Shown: positions 54,401 to 62,536 of the stretch, in pieces
Position numbering within the stretch: position 1 is the first letter of the stretch
How the letters are laid out: each line of letters starts with the position of its first letter
NCBI RefSeq assembly: GCF_018119405.1
Contig: NZ_JAGPWC010000022.1
Location: forward strand, 1-64,000
DNA from: Massilia sp. ST3
GTDB lineage: Bacteria > Pseudomonadota > Gammaproteobacteria > Burkholderiales > Burkholderiaceae_D
Length of the DNA: 64,000 nucleotides
Direction of reading: 5' to 3'
The notes under the pieces: model-generated
What the model saw: the letters and a program-made list of their open reading frames with translations, nothing else
The model's database searches: none
Told to the model about the DNA's origin: nothing
Position numbers and translations under genes: made by a program

Positions 54401-56143
54401 CTGGATCCGACCCCGGACGTCGAAGTCTCGTTCAAGGAACGCGAGCGCATGTTCGCGCTGCCGCGCTCGTCGTGGGAAGACTACGACAAGAGCCTGATCT
54501 CGCAAGGCGGCGGCGTGTACCCGCGCTCGGCCCGTTCGATCGAACTTTCGCCTGAGATCCGTGCCGCGCTGAACATCGAAGAGACCGCGCTGGCGCCGGA
54601 AGAGCTGATGCACCGCATCCTGCTGGCCCCGGTCGACCTGTTCTACAACGGCGGCATCGGCACCTACATCAAGTCGTCGAGCGAAACCCATGCGCAAGTG
54701 AAGGACCGCGCCAACGACCGCATCCGCGTCAACGGCAACGAACTGCGCTGCAAGGTGGTGGCCGAAGGCGGCAACCTGGGCGCCACCCAGGCCGGCCGTA
54801 TCGAGTTCGCGCTGGGCGGCGGCCGCATCTTCACCGATGCGATCGACAACTCGGCGGGCGTGGACTGCTCGGACCACGAAGTGAACATCAAGATCTGGCT
54901 GGACACCGAAGTCAACGCCGGCAAGCTGCCCGAAGCCGACCGTAACCGCGTCCTGAACGAGATGACCGGCGCCGTGGAAGACCTGGTCCTGCGCGACAAC
55001 ACGCTGCAGACCCACCTGCTGACCCGCGAGGCGCAGGCGCAGTCCAGCGCTTCGGTGGTGGACGGCTACGCCGCCCTGATCTCGAACCTGGAATCGGAAG
55101 GCGCCGTCAACCGCGACCTCGAGCAGCTGCCGAGCGACGCCGAGCTGCAACGCCGCAAGGCCCTGGGCCACGGCCTCACCGCGCCGGAACTGGCGGTCGT
55201 GGTCGCGAACGTCAAGAACCGCTTCAAGCGCACCCTGTCGGCGCTGGACCTGACCTCGGAAGCCTGGGCCGATTCGCTGCTGCGTCCTTACTTCCCGGCG
55301 CAGCTGGTTGCCACCCGCGATCCGCTCGATCACCCGCTGGCCAACGCCATCCTGGCGACCGTGCTGGCCAACGAAGCGGTCAACCGCTGCGGTCCGCTGA
55401 TGCTGCGCGACCTGGCCGCGGAGCACCGCGTCGACGAAACCGAGGTCGTCAAGGCCTGGGCCCGCGCCTGGTCGGGACTGCACCTCGCGCCGGTGTTCGA
55501 CGCTCTCGACGCCGATGCGCTGAACGTGCCGCGCGACGTCTCGATCTCGGTCGACAGCCGCACCCGCGGCCTGATGCGCGCCGTGATCGAAGGCGTGCTG
55601 TCGCTCCCAAGCGGCACCGACGGCATGTCGGAACTGTCGACCCTGTTTGGCCAGGCCGACCAGCTGCGCAGCCTGAGCCCGACCCGTTCGGAAGCCGACG
55701 GCCACACCGGCCTGCCGGCGCCGTTCACGGCGGCCTGGAAGGCGGTCGAGACCATCGAGTCGCTGGCGACCTTCCTGTTTGCGGCGGTCTCGGTGCAGCG
55801 TCCGGGCGGCATGAGCCTGGCGCAGTTCCTGCAGGTCGGCATGGCGCTGCGCCAGCAGGCCGGCATCGACACGCTGGAACGCGGCCTCAAGCTGCCGGCG
55901 CAGACCAAGTCGCAGGAACAGCTGCGCAACTACGCGCTGCAGTCGCTGCGCCGCGCCCAGCAGCGCCTGCTGCTGCAGGTGATCGAGCATGCGGGCAAGG
56001 GGGGCGACGCCCTGGCCGCCGTCGGCGAGGTCACCCGCCAGCACGGCCTGACGGGCTACGCCCAGGCGGTCGACCTGGAACAGGCGATGCTGGACGTATG
56101 GGCGCTGTCGGAAGGCTCGAACCCCGAGCGCCTGGCGGCCTGA
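51428..56143 (+). CDS. gdhB: NAD-dependent glutamate dehydrogenase, large (~170 kDa) class
   Basis: This 1571-residue catabolic enzyme oxidatively deaminates glutamate to 2-oxoglutarate with NAD. The long N-terminal part (about 1-700) is the regulatory region of the GdhB/Bac_GDH family. The catalytic region carries LRWSDRMEDYRTEVLGLVKAQ, the lysine K826 in PAGSKGGFVCKQ, GVGDMSGDVFGNGVLLS, and AEGGNLGATQAGR with a later DNSAGVDCSDHEVNIKI. GGAG lies just upstream of the ATG. It lies between astB and astE; astE starts 4 bp after its stop, so it is part of the AST operon and consumes the pathway's glutamate. Confidence 0.96.
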   Translation: MNDMSQDLRNQTLSLVNANHASAAATGQVGALIGAWLGSLDDEDLAGTAPASLAPVLWEGFSQLAQRTGPGCQIASMAYSDGRGGKATALLILNDDMPYLVDSFVIALRKERQTAAGVMNAVLPVRRDANGQAVAVGEAGAPLESIVLILMSDELEFGELDALTARIRMVANDAAVVHRDALAMGDRLTAVAAAAAGASTPEGQEVAAFLEWAKNEGFEPFGYAYYTVKPDARELERDIPSRIGVLQDTAHPVYGTCLANIPGDFETLSRRADTLSIVKADVEGTLHRDQPLDFIGVRDTDAQGKILGEHCFIGLFTRAATLTPLARLPFARGRVAKVLSIAGVRQEGFRAEKFVEILESLPRTEALEAEPEWLAQVCSSVVSLYKQPRPKVFARRDVYRRHLNVLVYLPRERYSAAVGSSLAQALQDSSGAREVRVQPLVADGPLARVYLIAHAARYPLDLETDIQQPLLAVLDGWHDRFAALTNGIEDGVQRSTLRKMGANLPVSFVTSTAPEIAFRDLQAVLNNGKQDRVTVRIEPGSGEGKAAADASIRIYSGENVPSLSRLLPALQNAGIAVDREQTWSFKTADGVRHNVTALAVDDESGAKLVKPGIMEVAEELFTALFNNEAEDGRMNGLTVEGGLSLREVQLVRAYISYWRQLGSKFSVRYMAETLRTQPALVKEFVTGFLLRFDPKLGETERAAGTAKLAALKAGLSSVNHADTEEIMAALVDLCMATVRTNYFQNDGEKIIFKVDTSNLALAPEPRPYREIYVFSRRFEGVHLRGGPVARGGLRWSDRMEDYRTEVLGLVKAQMVKNAVIVPAGSKGGFVCKQMPQGAPREVVAAEGEAVYRLFIASLLEVTDNRVRGAIVPPENTVRFDQDDPYLVVAADKGTATFSDIANSIAVQRGFWLGDAFASGGSNGYDHKKMGITAKGAFEAVKRHFYELGHDMNTTPVTVVGVGDMSGDVFGNGVLLSRQLKLLAAFDHRHIFLDPTPDVEVSFKERERMFALPRSSWEDYDKSLISQGGGVYPRSARSIELSPEIRAALNIEETALAPEELMHRILLAPVDLFYNGGIGTYIKSSSETHAQVKDRANDRIRVNGNELRCKVVAEGGNLGATQAGRIEFALGGGRIFTDAIDNSAGVDCSDHEVNIKIWLDTEVNAGKLPEADRNRVLNEMTGAVEDLVLRDNTLQTHLLTREAQAQSSASVVDGYAALISNLESEGAVNRDLEQLPSDAELQRRKALGHGLTAPELAVVVANVKNRFKRTLSALDLTSEAWADSLLRPYFPAQLVATRDPLDHPLANAILATVLANEAVNRCGPLMLRDLAAEHRVDETEVVKAWARAWSGLHLAPVFDALDADALNVPRDVSISVDSRTRGLMRAVIEGVLSLPSGTDGMSELSTLFGQADQLRSLSPTRSEADGHTGLPAPFTAAWKAVETIESLATFLFAAVSVQRPGGMSLAQFLQVGMALRQQAGIDTLERGLKLPAQTKSQEQLRNYALQSLRRAQQRLLLQVIEHAGKGGDALAAVGEVTRQHGLTGYAQAVDLEQAMLDVWALSEGSNPERLAA

Positions 56144-56147
56144 CGCG

Positions 56148-57149
56148 ATGAGCGCAGCAGGCATTCCTGCGCTGCCGGAAGCGGTGCGCGCCCTGGCCGA
56201 AGCGGACTTCGGCCCGGTTGCGCAGCGTTTCTCGGAAGCGGGTTTCCAGGTTGGCTTGCCGGCGCCCGGCATCCTCACGGTCAAGGGGGCCGCGCCTGAT
56301 GCGGCCCGCCCCTGCGTGCTGGTGTCGGTCGGCGTGCATGGCGACGAAACCGGGCCGATCGAGATGACGGCCTACGTCATCGAAGCGCTGTCGCGCGCGC
56401 CGCGCGAGCTGGCGGTGGACCTGATGCTGTGCGTCGGGAACATCGACGCGATCGCGGCCGGCAAGCGCTTCATCGACGCGGACCTGAACCGCATGTTCCG
56501 CGCCGAGCGCGGCTCGCTGGCCGGAACCGCGGAAGCGGCGCGGGCCGATGTCCTGATCGCCGCCACCGACGCCTTCTTCGAAGGCGCCGGGCCGCGGCGC
56601 TGGCACCTGGACCTGCACACCGCGATCCGTCCCTCGCACTATCCGATGTTCGCGATCGTGCCCGAGCTCATCGCCGAGGGTCCGCGCAACACGCTGGTCA
56701 AGTGGCTGGGCGAGGCCGGGATCGAGGCCGTCATCATGAACCCGAAGTCGGCCGGGACCTACAGCTACTACAGCGCCGAGCACCACGGCGCGGCCGGCAC
56801 CACGGTCGAGCTGGGGCGGGTGGGCACGCTGGGGAGGAACGACCTGTCGCAATTCGCCGACTCTTCGGCGGCGCTGGCACGCCTGCTGCGCGGGCAGCCT
56901 GCCGCCGGGGCAGGGCGCGCACCGCTGGTGTTCAAGCAGGTGCAGGAAGTGCTCAAGCTGTCCGACCAGTTCAGCATGAAGGTCGGGCGCGAAACCTGGA
57001 ATTTCACCGCGCTCAAGAAGGGCGAGGTGATCGCGCAGGATGGCGATACCTTCTACACGGTGAAGCATGACGAGGAGCTGGTCGTGTTTCCCAATCCGGA
57101 CGTGCGCGTGGGATTGCGCGCCGGGTTGATGGTGGTGAAGGTGGACTGA
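56148..57149 (+). CDS. astE: Succinylglutamate desuccinylase
   Basis: This 333-residue zinc carboxypeptidase-like enzyme splits succinylglutamate into glutamate and succinate, the last AST step. Zinc ligands are in VSVGVHGDETGPIEM (H and E) and WHLDLHTAIR (second H). NMDADLNRMF-type IDADLNRMFRAERG and the late VELGRVG carry further active-site residues. It is separated from the other ast genes by gdhB, and is the last gene before a pair of inverted hairpin repeats. Confidence 0.94.
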   Translation: MSAAGIPALPEAVRALAEADFGPVAQRFSEAGFQVGLPAPGILTVKGAAPDAARPCVLVSVGVHGDETGPIEMTAYVIEALSRAPRELAVDLMLCVGNIDAIAAGKRFIDADLNRMFRAERGSLAGTAEAARADVLIAATDAFFEGAGPRRWHLDLHTAIRPSHYPMFAIVPELIAEGPRNTLVKWLGEAGIEAVIMNPKSAGTYSYYSAEHHGAAGTTVELGRVGTLGRNDLSQFADSSAALARLLRGQPAAGAGRAPLVFKQVQEVLKLSDQFSMKVGRETWNFTALKKGEVIAQDGDTFYTVKHDEELVVFPNPDVRVGLRAGLMVVKVD

Positions 57150-57182
57150 CCGAAGCAGCAGCGCGCATTCATCCTCAAGCAT

Positions 57183-57219
57183 AAAACAACGTCATCCCGG
57201 CGCAGGCCGGGATCCAAGT
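57183..57219. repeat. Family A repeat, left arm of inverted pair
   Basis: Its first 19 bases (57183-57201) are the exact complement of 57283-57301. The internal stem is CCCGGC/GCCGGG with loop GCAG. It lies 33 bp after the astE stop. Confidence 0.8.
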
Positions 57220-57263
57220 CCGACGCATAGCCACTAGTTCAAAGCGAAGTGGTTGTTCACGCA

Positions 57264-57301
57264 AACTTGGATCCCGGCCTTCGCCGGGATGACGTTGTTT
57301 T
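57264..57301. repeat. Family A repeat, right arm of inverted pair
   Basis: ATCCCGGC-CTTC-GCCGGGAT hairpin followed by GACGTTGTTTT. Together with the left arm it can form one long stem over the 120-bp gap before the flavin oxidoreductase gene. Confidence 0.8.
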
Positions 57302-57341
57302 GGGATGCGGGCTAAACTAGGGCCTTTGCCCCGGAGCCACC

Positions 57342-58457
57342 ATGAGCAAGCTGTTCTCCCCCACCGCACTCGGCCCCCTGCAGCTCTCCAACCGCATCGC
57401 CATCGCGCCGATGTGCCAGTACTCCGCCATCGAGGGCATCGCCACCGACTGGCACATGATCCATCTCGGCAACCTCGCCTTGTCCGGCGCCGCGCTGCTC
57501 ATCCTCGAAGCCACCGCCGTCGTGCCCGAAGGGCGCATCTCGCCCGACGACCTGGGCCTGTGGTCCGACGCCCACGCCGAGGCCCTCGATCCGATCGTGC
57601 GCGCCATCCGCCGCCATTCCCCGATCAAGCTGGCGATCCAGCTGGCCCATGCCGGGCGCAAGGCCTCGAGCCAGGCGCCCTGGGAAGGCGGCGCCAACAT
57701 CCCGCCCGACCAGCCGCGCGGCTGGCAGACCGTGGCCCCGTCCAGCGTCCCCCATGCGCAGGGCGAGCCCGCGCCGCTCGCACTGGACCAGCAAGGCCTG
57801 GCCCGCATCCGCGACGGCTTCGTGGCCGCCGCCCGCCGTGCCCATGCCCTGGGCCTGGACGCCATCGAACTGCACGGCGCCCACGGCTACCTGCTGCACC
57901 AATTTCTGTCGCCGCTGTCGAACCTGCGCGAGGACGCCTATGGCGGCGCACTGGAGAACCGGATGCGCTTCCCGCTCGAGGTCTTCGACGCCGTGCGCGC
58001 CGCCGTGCCGCGCGAGATGGCGGTGGGCATGCGCATTTCGGCCACCGACTGGGTGGAGGGCGGCTGGGAGATCGAGCAGAGCGTGCGCTTCGCCCAGGAG
58101 CTGAATAGCCGCGGCTGCGACTTCATCCACGTCTCCACCGGCGGCCTGTCGCCGGCGCAGCAGATCGCGCTGGGCCCGGGCTACCAGGTCGCCTATGCGG
58201 AACGCATCAAGCGCGAGACCGGCATGCCCACCATCGGCGTCGGCCTGATTACGGAGCCCGAGCACGCCGAGCAGATCCTGCAGGACGGGGAGGCCGACGT
58301 CATCGGCCTGGCGCGCGCCATGCTGTACGACCCGCGCTGGCCCTGGCATGCGGCGGCCAGGCTGGGCGACCAGGTGTTCGCGCCGCCGCAGTACTGGCGT
58401 TCGCAGCCGCGCGAGCACAAGGCGCTGTTCGGCGACACGCGCCTGGGCCAGCGCTAG
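57342..58457 (+). CDS. NADH:flavin oxidoreductase (YqjM/XenA-type Old Yellow Enzyme)
   Basis: This 371-residue FMN TIM-barrel ene-reductase starts with SKLFSPTALGPLQLSNRIAIAPMCQYSA, in which the cysteine of MCQYSA modulates FMN, a mark of the YqjM subclass. Other motifs are LAIQLAHAGRKAS, the histidine pair in AIELHGAHGYLLHQFLSP, and GVGLITEPEHAEQIL with DVIGLARAMLYDP. It reduces activated C=C bonds in stress or xenobiotic metabolism. It is a single gene between repeats and a lipoprotein gene. Confidence 0.93.
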   Translation: MSKLFSPTALGPLQLSNRIAIAPMCQYSAIEGIATDWHMIHLGNLALSGAALLILEATAVVPEGRISPDDLGLWSDAHAEALDPIVRAIRRHSPIKLAIQLAHAGRKASSQAPWEGGANIPPDQPRGWQTVAPSSVPHAQGEPAPLALDQQGLARIRDGFVAAARRAHALGLDAIELHGAHGYLLHQFLSPLSNLREDAYGGALENRMRFPLEVFDAVRAAVPREMAVGMRISATDWVEGGWEIEQSVRFAQELNSRGCDFIHVSTGGLSPAQQIALGPGYQVAYAERIKRETGMPTIGVGLITEPEHAEQILQDGEADVIGLARAMLYDPRWPWHAAARLGDQVFAPPQYWRSQPREHKALFGDTRLGQR

Positions 58458-58612
58458 CCGCCCACGCTCCGCGGACATGGGCGGACCGCAGTTCATGCCC
58501 CATTTCTTGCAGCCTGTCGCACGCAGGCTGCGGCGAGGCAGGTGGGTTGCTAGAGTGGCATGGTTGGCGCTTTGCGCCCGTCGAACGACAACCATACCCT
58601 CAAAGGATAGCC

Positions 58613-59470
58613 ATGCGTAAGCTTCTTGCCCTTGCCGCACTTGCCACCCTCGGTGGCTGCGCCATCATCGTCACCCCGAACGAGGGGGCGCATGTCCAGA
58701 CCATGTGGAGCAAGGGCGTCGAGAACGGCAACGGCATCGCCGCGCGCGACCAGCGCGCCGTCCCGGCGCTCCCTGGCCTGGACGTGGGCGGCTCGCTCCC
58801 GGTCGAGGTGCGGGTCGGCCCGTCCGCCTCGCTGGTGGTGGAAGCGGACAGCAACCTGCTGCCCCTGATCCGCACCGAGCCGAACGGCCATACCCTGCGC
58901 ATCTGGACCGAGGAAGACGTGCGCAGCAAGACCCCGATCCGCATCGTCTACACCACGCCGCGCCTGAGCGAAGTGCGCGCCTCGGGCTCGAGCCGGGTCG
59001 ACGTGAGCGAGCTGAATGGCGCGCCGCTGGACGTGCGCAAGAGCGGGTCGGGCGAGGTGCGCCTGGCGGGGAGGGTGGAAAGCCTGAACGCGCGCGCCAG
59101 CGGTTCCGGCGTCATCGACGCCGCGCAGCTGCACAGCGCCAGCGCCGACCTCGACCTGTCGGGTTCGGGCCGCATGACGGTGGGCGACGTGCACGGCGAC
59201 TATGCGCGCGTGAACGTGAGCGGTTCGGGACGGCTGGAGGCAAGTGGTGCGGTGCGCTCGCTGAATGCGCGCGTAAGCGGTTCGGCCAGCGTCGACCTGG
59301 CGGGCCTGAGCACGCAGGACGCCGACCTGGGAACCAGCGGTTCGGGCGGCATCCGCGCCACGGTGAAGCAGTCGCTGATCGCCCGCACCAGCGGCTCGGG
59401 CGGGATCCGCGTGTATGGCCAGCCGGCCCAGCGCAGCCTCAGTGGGGACAGGATTCACCTGCTCGATTGA
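58613..59470 (+). CDS. GIN-domain (DUF2807) lipoprotein
   Basis: This 285-residue protein has a lipoprotein signal ending LGGC (about residue 16). The mature part is a right-handed parallel beta structure with repeated SGSG turns (VRASGSSRVDV, VRKSGSGEVRL, ARASGSGVIDA, VNVSGSGRLEA), the hallmark of head-GIN/DUF2807 proteins. The ATG at 58613 follows AAAGGA. It is probably anchored in the outer membrane facing the periplasm. The function of this family is unknown; bactofilin-like or adhesive roles are speculative. Confidence 0.85.
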   Translation: MRKLLALAALATLGGCAIIVTPNEGAHVQTMWSKGVENGNGIAARDQRAVPALPGLDVGGSLPVEVRVGPSASLVVEADSNLLPLIRTEPNGHTLRIWTEEDVRSKTPIRIVYTTPRLSEVRASGSSRVDVSELNGAPLDVRKSGSGEVRLAGRVESLNARASGSGVIDAAQLHSASADLDLSGSGRMTVGDVHGDYARVNVSGSGRLEASGAVRSLNARVSGSASVDLAGLSTQDADLGTSGSGGIRATVKQSLIARTSGSGGIRVYGQPAQRSLSGDRIHLLD

Positions 59471-59512
59471 AGCCGGTTCGCGCCGGATGATCTTACGGCG
59501 AACTATCACCGC

Positions 59513-59533
59513 GTGGACGGCAAAGCCGTCCAC
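59513..59533. repeat. Palindromic repeat, family B
   Basis: GTGGACGGC pairs with GCCGTCCAC around an AAA loop, followed by CCTACGA. It is paired with a second copy at 59559-59579 in the gap between the GIN-domain gene and hmp, which converge. Confidence 0.7.
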
Positions 59534-59558
59534 CCTACGATGCTACAAAAGTCGTAGC

Positions 59559-59579
59559 GTGGACGGGTCCCCCGTCCAC
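59559..59579. repeat. Palindromic repeat, family B
   Basis: GTGGACGGG pairs with CCCGTCCAC around a TCC loop, flanked by CGTAGC. It is the second member of the pair; the outer CCTACGA and TCGTAG sequences are complementary, so the two form an inverted unit. Confidence 0.7.
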
Positions 59580-59610
59580 GCGTTCAAGCAGCGTGTGAAT
59601 GGCGGGATGT

Positions 59611-60801
59611 TTACAGCAGGTTGTCCAGCAGATCCGGACCAAACACTTCGCGGTGCAGGCGCGCAGCCGGGGCGCCGGCCGCCAGCAGCGCATTCCACTG
59701 CGCCTGCATGAAGGGCAGCGGGCCGCACAGGTAGACGTCGGTCTCGCCCTTCGGCCAGGACGGCAGGCGGGCCAGTTCCATCTTGCCCGGCAGCGCGTCG
59801 CCGATGGCGCCATCTTCGTAGAAGGTCACCACGTGCAGGTAGGGCATGCGCGCCTTGGCGGCGGCGATGTCGGCCTGGTGCGCATGGTGCGCGGCGTTGC
59901 GGGCTGCGTGCGCGAAGATCACGCGGCGCTCCGGATTGACCTGGGCGATGCGGTTCAGGGTCGCGATCATCGGGGTGATGCCCACGCCCGCCGACAGCAG
60001 CACCACCGGCTCGTTCGATTCGGTATCCGGCTGGAAGTCGCCGAACGGATGGCTCACGTTCAGTACGTCGCCCACTTTCACGTTCTGGTGCAGCCAGGTC
60101 GACACCGCGCCGGCCGGCACGTCCGCCTGGGCGTCTTCGCGCTTGACCGAGATGCGCAGGCTGTCCTTGCCGTTCGCATCGGACAGACTGTACTGGCGCA
60201 GCTGGCGGTGGCCGTCGGCGAACACCACTTCCACGCTCACGTACTGGCCGGCCTTGAACGGGGGCAGGGCGCCGCCGTCTGCCGGCGCCAGGCGCAGGGC
60301 GGTCACGTTGTCGCTTTCACGCACCAGTTCGATCACGCGCATGGCGCGCAGCTCGCCCGGCTGGACGCCGGCGTCCGCATACATCTTGGCTTCGGCATCG
60401 ATCAGCAGGCGCGCCAGCGAGCCGTAGGCTTCTTCCCAGGCCTTCAGCAGGGGTTCGGTGGCGGCGTCGCCCAGCACGGTCTTGATCGCGCCCAGCAGGT
60501 GGAAACCGACGATCGGGTAATGGTCGGCGCGGATGCCCACGGCCGCGTGCTTGTGCACGATGCGGCTGACCACCGGGCCCAGGGCGCCGGCGTTGTCGAT
60601 GTTGGCCGCGTAGGCGAACACCGCCGAGGCCAGGGATTGCTGCTGCACGCCGCTTGCCTGGTTGCCCATGTTGAACAGGTTGGTCAGTTCCGGGTGCGCC
60701 GCAAACATGCTGGCGTAGAAGGTGCGGGTGATGGTCAGGCCATGCTCGCGCAGGACGGGAACGGACGCGTCGATGTAGGGACGGGAAGCAGCGGAGATCA
60801 T
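59611..60801 (-). CDS. hmp: Flavohaemoglobin, nitric oxide dioxygenase
   Basis: This 396-residue enzyme detoxifies NO to nitrate with O2 and NAD(P)H. The N-terminal globin domain has its proximal histidine in IVHKHAAVGI (about residue 85) and YPIVG; an FAD domain follows with RQYSLSD, and an NAD domain with LLSAGVGITPMIATL and DVYLCGPLPFM. The start is at 60801 with AAGGA eight bases upstream. Two NsrR-like palindromes upstream imply induction by nitric oxide. No nsrR gene is in the window. Confidence 0.96.
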   Translation of the reverse strand: MISAASRPYIDASVPVLREHGLTITRTFYASMFAAHPELTNLFNMGNQASGVQQQSLASAVFAYAANIDNAGALGPVVSRIVHKHAAVGIRADHYPIVGFHLLGAIKTVLGDAATEPLLKAWEEAYGSLARLLIDAEAKMYADAGVQPGELRAMRVIELVRESDNVTALRLAPADGGALPPFKAGQYVSVEVVFADGHRQLRQYSLSDANGKDSLRISVKREDAQADVPAGAVSTWLHQNVKVGDVLNVSHPFGDFQPDTESNEPVVLLSAGVGITPMIATLNRIAQVNPERRVIFAHAARNAAHHAHQADIAAAKARMPYLHVVTFYEDGAIGDALPGKMELARLPSWPKGETDVYLCGPLPFMQAQWNALLAAGAPAARLHREVFGPDLLDNLL

Positions 60802-60815
60802 GATTTTTCCTTATT

Positions 60816-60834
60816 GATGCATTAACAATGCATA
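60816..60834 (-). promoter_or_regulatory. NsrR-like operator upstream of hmp
   Basis: GATGCATTAACAATGCATA closely matches the NsrR palindrome GATGCATTT-N-AAATGCATC, with both ATGCAT half-sites intact at 11-bp pitch. It sits 15 bp before the hmp start codon, overlapping the leader or promoter. Confidence 0.65.
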
Positions 60835-60900
60835 TTTATGTTTCAAAAAAATGCGCCTTGAATACGGGCGGCAACAATCAGACGGGACAATTCTAACAAA

Positions 60901-60919
60901 GATGCACTTCTAGTGCATC
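60901..60919. promoter_or_regulatory. Second NsrR-like palindrome
   Basis: GATGCACTTCTAGTGCATC is a perfect inverted repeat (GATGCACT/AGTGCATC around TCT) with NsrR-type half-sites. It lies 100 bp upstream of hmp and about 50 bp upstream of the permease -10 box, so it could act on either gene. Confidence 0.6.
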
Positions 60920-60935
60920 ATTTGGGAAAACAATT

Positions 60936-60965
60936 TTATTGTGGCGTTGCAGTTACCCCTATAAT
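60936..60965 (+). promoter_or_regulatory. Probable promoter of the APC permease gene
   Basis: A consensus -10 box TATAAT lies at 60960-60965, with a weak TTATTG at 60936-60941 (18-bp spacer). The leader to the GTG start would be about 60 nt. Confidence 0.45.
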
Positions 60966-61032
60966 CGCTGCTTTTACCCCCGCGGCTGCCGAGCCGCTCT
61001 CACCGCCTCAACCGAGCACCGAAGGACAAGCC

Positions 61033-62517
61033 GTGAATCTGACCCTGGGCCAAAAGCTGATCCGTACCAAACCGGCAGGACGCCATCACGAGGAGGGCCA
61101 CAGCGCCGCCGACGTGGGCCTGCAGCGCTCCTTGGGGCTGTTCCCCCTGACGATGATCGGCGTCGGCGCCACCATCGGCACCGGCATCTTCTTCACCATG
61201 GTGGAAGCGGTGCCCAAGGCCGGTCCGGCGGTGGTGCTGTCCTTCCTGATCGCGGCCATCACGGCCGGCCTGACCGCGCTGTGCTACGCCGAACTGGCGG
61301 GCCGGGTGCCGGCCGCCGGCTCCTCCTATTCCTTCGCCTACGCCACGGTGGGCGAATTCGCCGCCTTCGTGGTCGCGGCCTGCCTGCTGCTCGAATACGG
61401 CCTGGCGGCCAGCGCCACGGCGATCGGCTGGTCTGATTACCTGAACAACTTCCTGCAGAACGCGATCGGCTGGCAGATTCCGCCGGAACTGCGCTCGCCG
61501 ATGTTCGTGTCGGACCATAACAACATCCACTTCAACCCGGGCCACATCAACCTGCCGCCGGTGCTGCTGGTGATCATGTGCTGCATCCTGCTGGTGCGCG
61601 GCACCAAGGAATCGGCCACCACCAACGCCATCATGGTGCTGGTGAAGCTGGCGATCCTGGTGTTCTTCTCGGTGATCGCCTTCAGCGGCTTCAACGCCGA
61701 GAACTTCCAGCCTTTCTTCAATACCGACAACAGCAAGGGCTTTGCCGGCATGGCCGGCGTGACCGCCGCCGCCGGCACCGTGTTCTTCTCCTTCATCGGC
61801 CTGGACACCATCGCCACCGCCGGCGAGGAAGTGCGCGACCCGCGCCGCAACGTCCCGATTGGCATCCTGGCCGCGCTCCTGATCGTCACCGCCTTCTACC
61901 TGATGGTGGCCTTCGCCGCCATGGGCGCCCAGCCGGCCCACATGTTCGAGGGCCAGCAGGCCGGCCTGTCGGTGATCCTGCAGAACGTCACCGGCCAGTC
62001 CTGGCCGGCGCTGGTGCTGTCGGCCGGCGCGGTGGTGTCGGTGTTCTCGGTGACCCTGGTGACGATCTACGGCCAGACCCGCATCCTGTACGCCATCAGC
62101 CGCGACGGCCTGATCCCGAAGACCTTCCAGAAGGTGAGCCCGCGCACCCAGGCGCCCGTCAGCAATACCGTGATCGTCTCGATCGCGGTCGGCCTGGTGG
62201 CCGGCCTGGTCGATTCCACCTTCCTGTGGGACATGGTGAGCATGGGGACCCTGACCGCCTTCATCGTGGTGTCGATTGCGGTGCCCGTCATCCGCGCCAA
62301 GCAGGGCGACGCCCAGCCGACCGACGGTTCGCGCAAGGGCTTCCGCGTGCCTTTCGGTCCTTACCTGATTCCGGGCCTGTCGATCTTCGCCTGCCTGTAC
62401 ATCATGAAGGACTTGTCCGCCACCACCTTCCGCGTGTTCGCGATCTGGATGGCGGTGGCGGTCGCCACCTACTTCCTGTACAGCGTGCGCCACAGCCGCC
62501 TGAACAAGGGACATTAA
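61033..62517 (+). CDS. APC-family amino acid permease
   Basis: This 494-residue, about 12-helix transporter has the APC signature in TM1 (LTMIGVGATIGTGIFFTM), FSFIGLDTIATAGEEVRDPRRNVPIGI in TM6-7, and ILYAISRDGLIPK. It resembles the cationic amino acid (CAT-like) branch; the substrate is not proven. The GTG at 61033 is chosen because AAGGA (61022-61026) lies six bases upstream; a longer GTG start at 60913 would put the NsrR-like site and -10 box inside the coding region. The CAT-like gene follows 19 bp after. Confidence 0.9.
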   Translation: MNLTLGQKLIRTKPAGRHHEEGHSAADVGLQRSLGLFPLTMIGVGATIGTGIFFTMVEAVPKAGPAVVLSFLIAAITAGLTALCYAELAGRVPAAGSSYSFAYATVGEFAAFVVAACLLLEYGLAASATAIGWSDYLNNFLQNAIGWQIPPELRSPMFVSDHNNIHFNPGHINLPPVLLVIMCCILLVRGTKESATTNAIMVLVKLAILVFFSVIAFSGFNAENFQPFFNTDNSKGFAGMAGVTAAAGTVFFSFIGLDTIATAGEEVRDPRRNVPIGILAALLIVTAFYLMVAFAAMGAQPAHMFEGQQAGLSVILQNVTGQSWPALVLSAGAVVSVFSVTLVTIYGQTRILYAISRDGLIPKTFQKVSPRTQAPVSNTVIVSIAVGLVAGLVDSTFLWDMVSMGTLTAFIVVSIAVPVIRAKQGDAQPTDGSRKGFRVPFGPYLIPGLSIFACLYIMKDLSATTFRVFAIWMAVAVATYFLYSVRHSRLNKGH

Positions 62518-62536
62518 GCAGGAAAGAGCAGCACCG

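Noticed and set aside
49400..56284. A 2294-codon open frame on the minus strand, the longest in the window
   Set aside because: It is exactly antisense to astD, astB, gdhB and astE. Its product is His/Arg/Gly/Val-rich low-complexity sequence with no family motif, as expected from the complement of high-GC genes.
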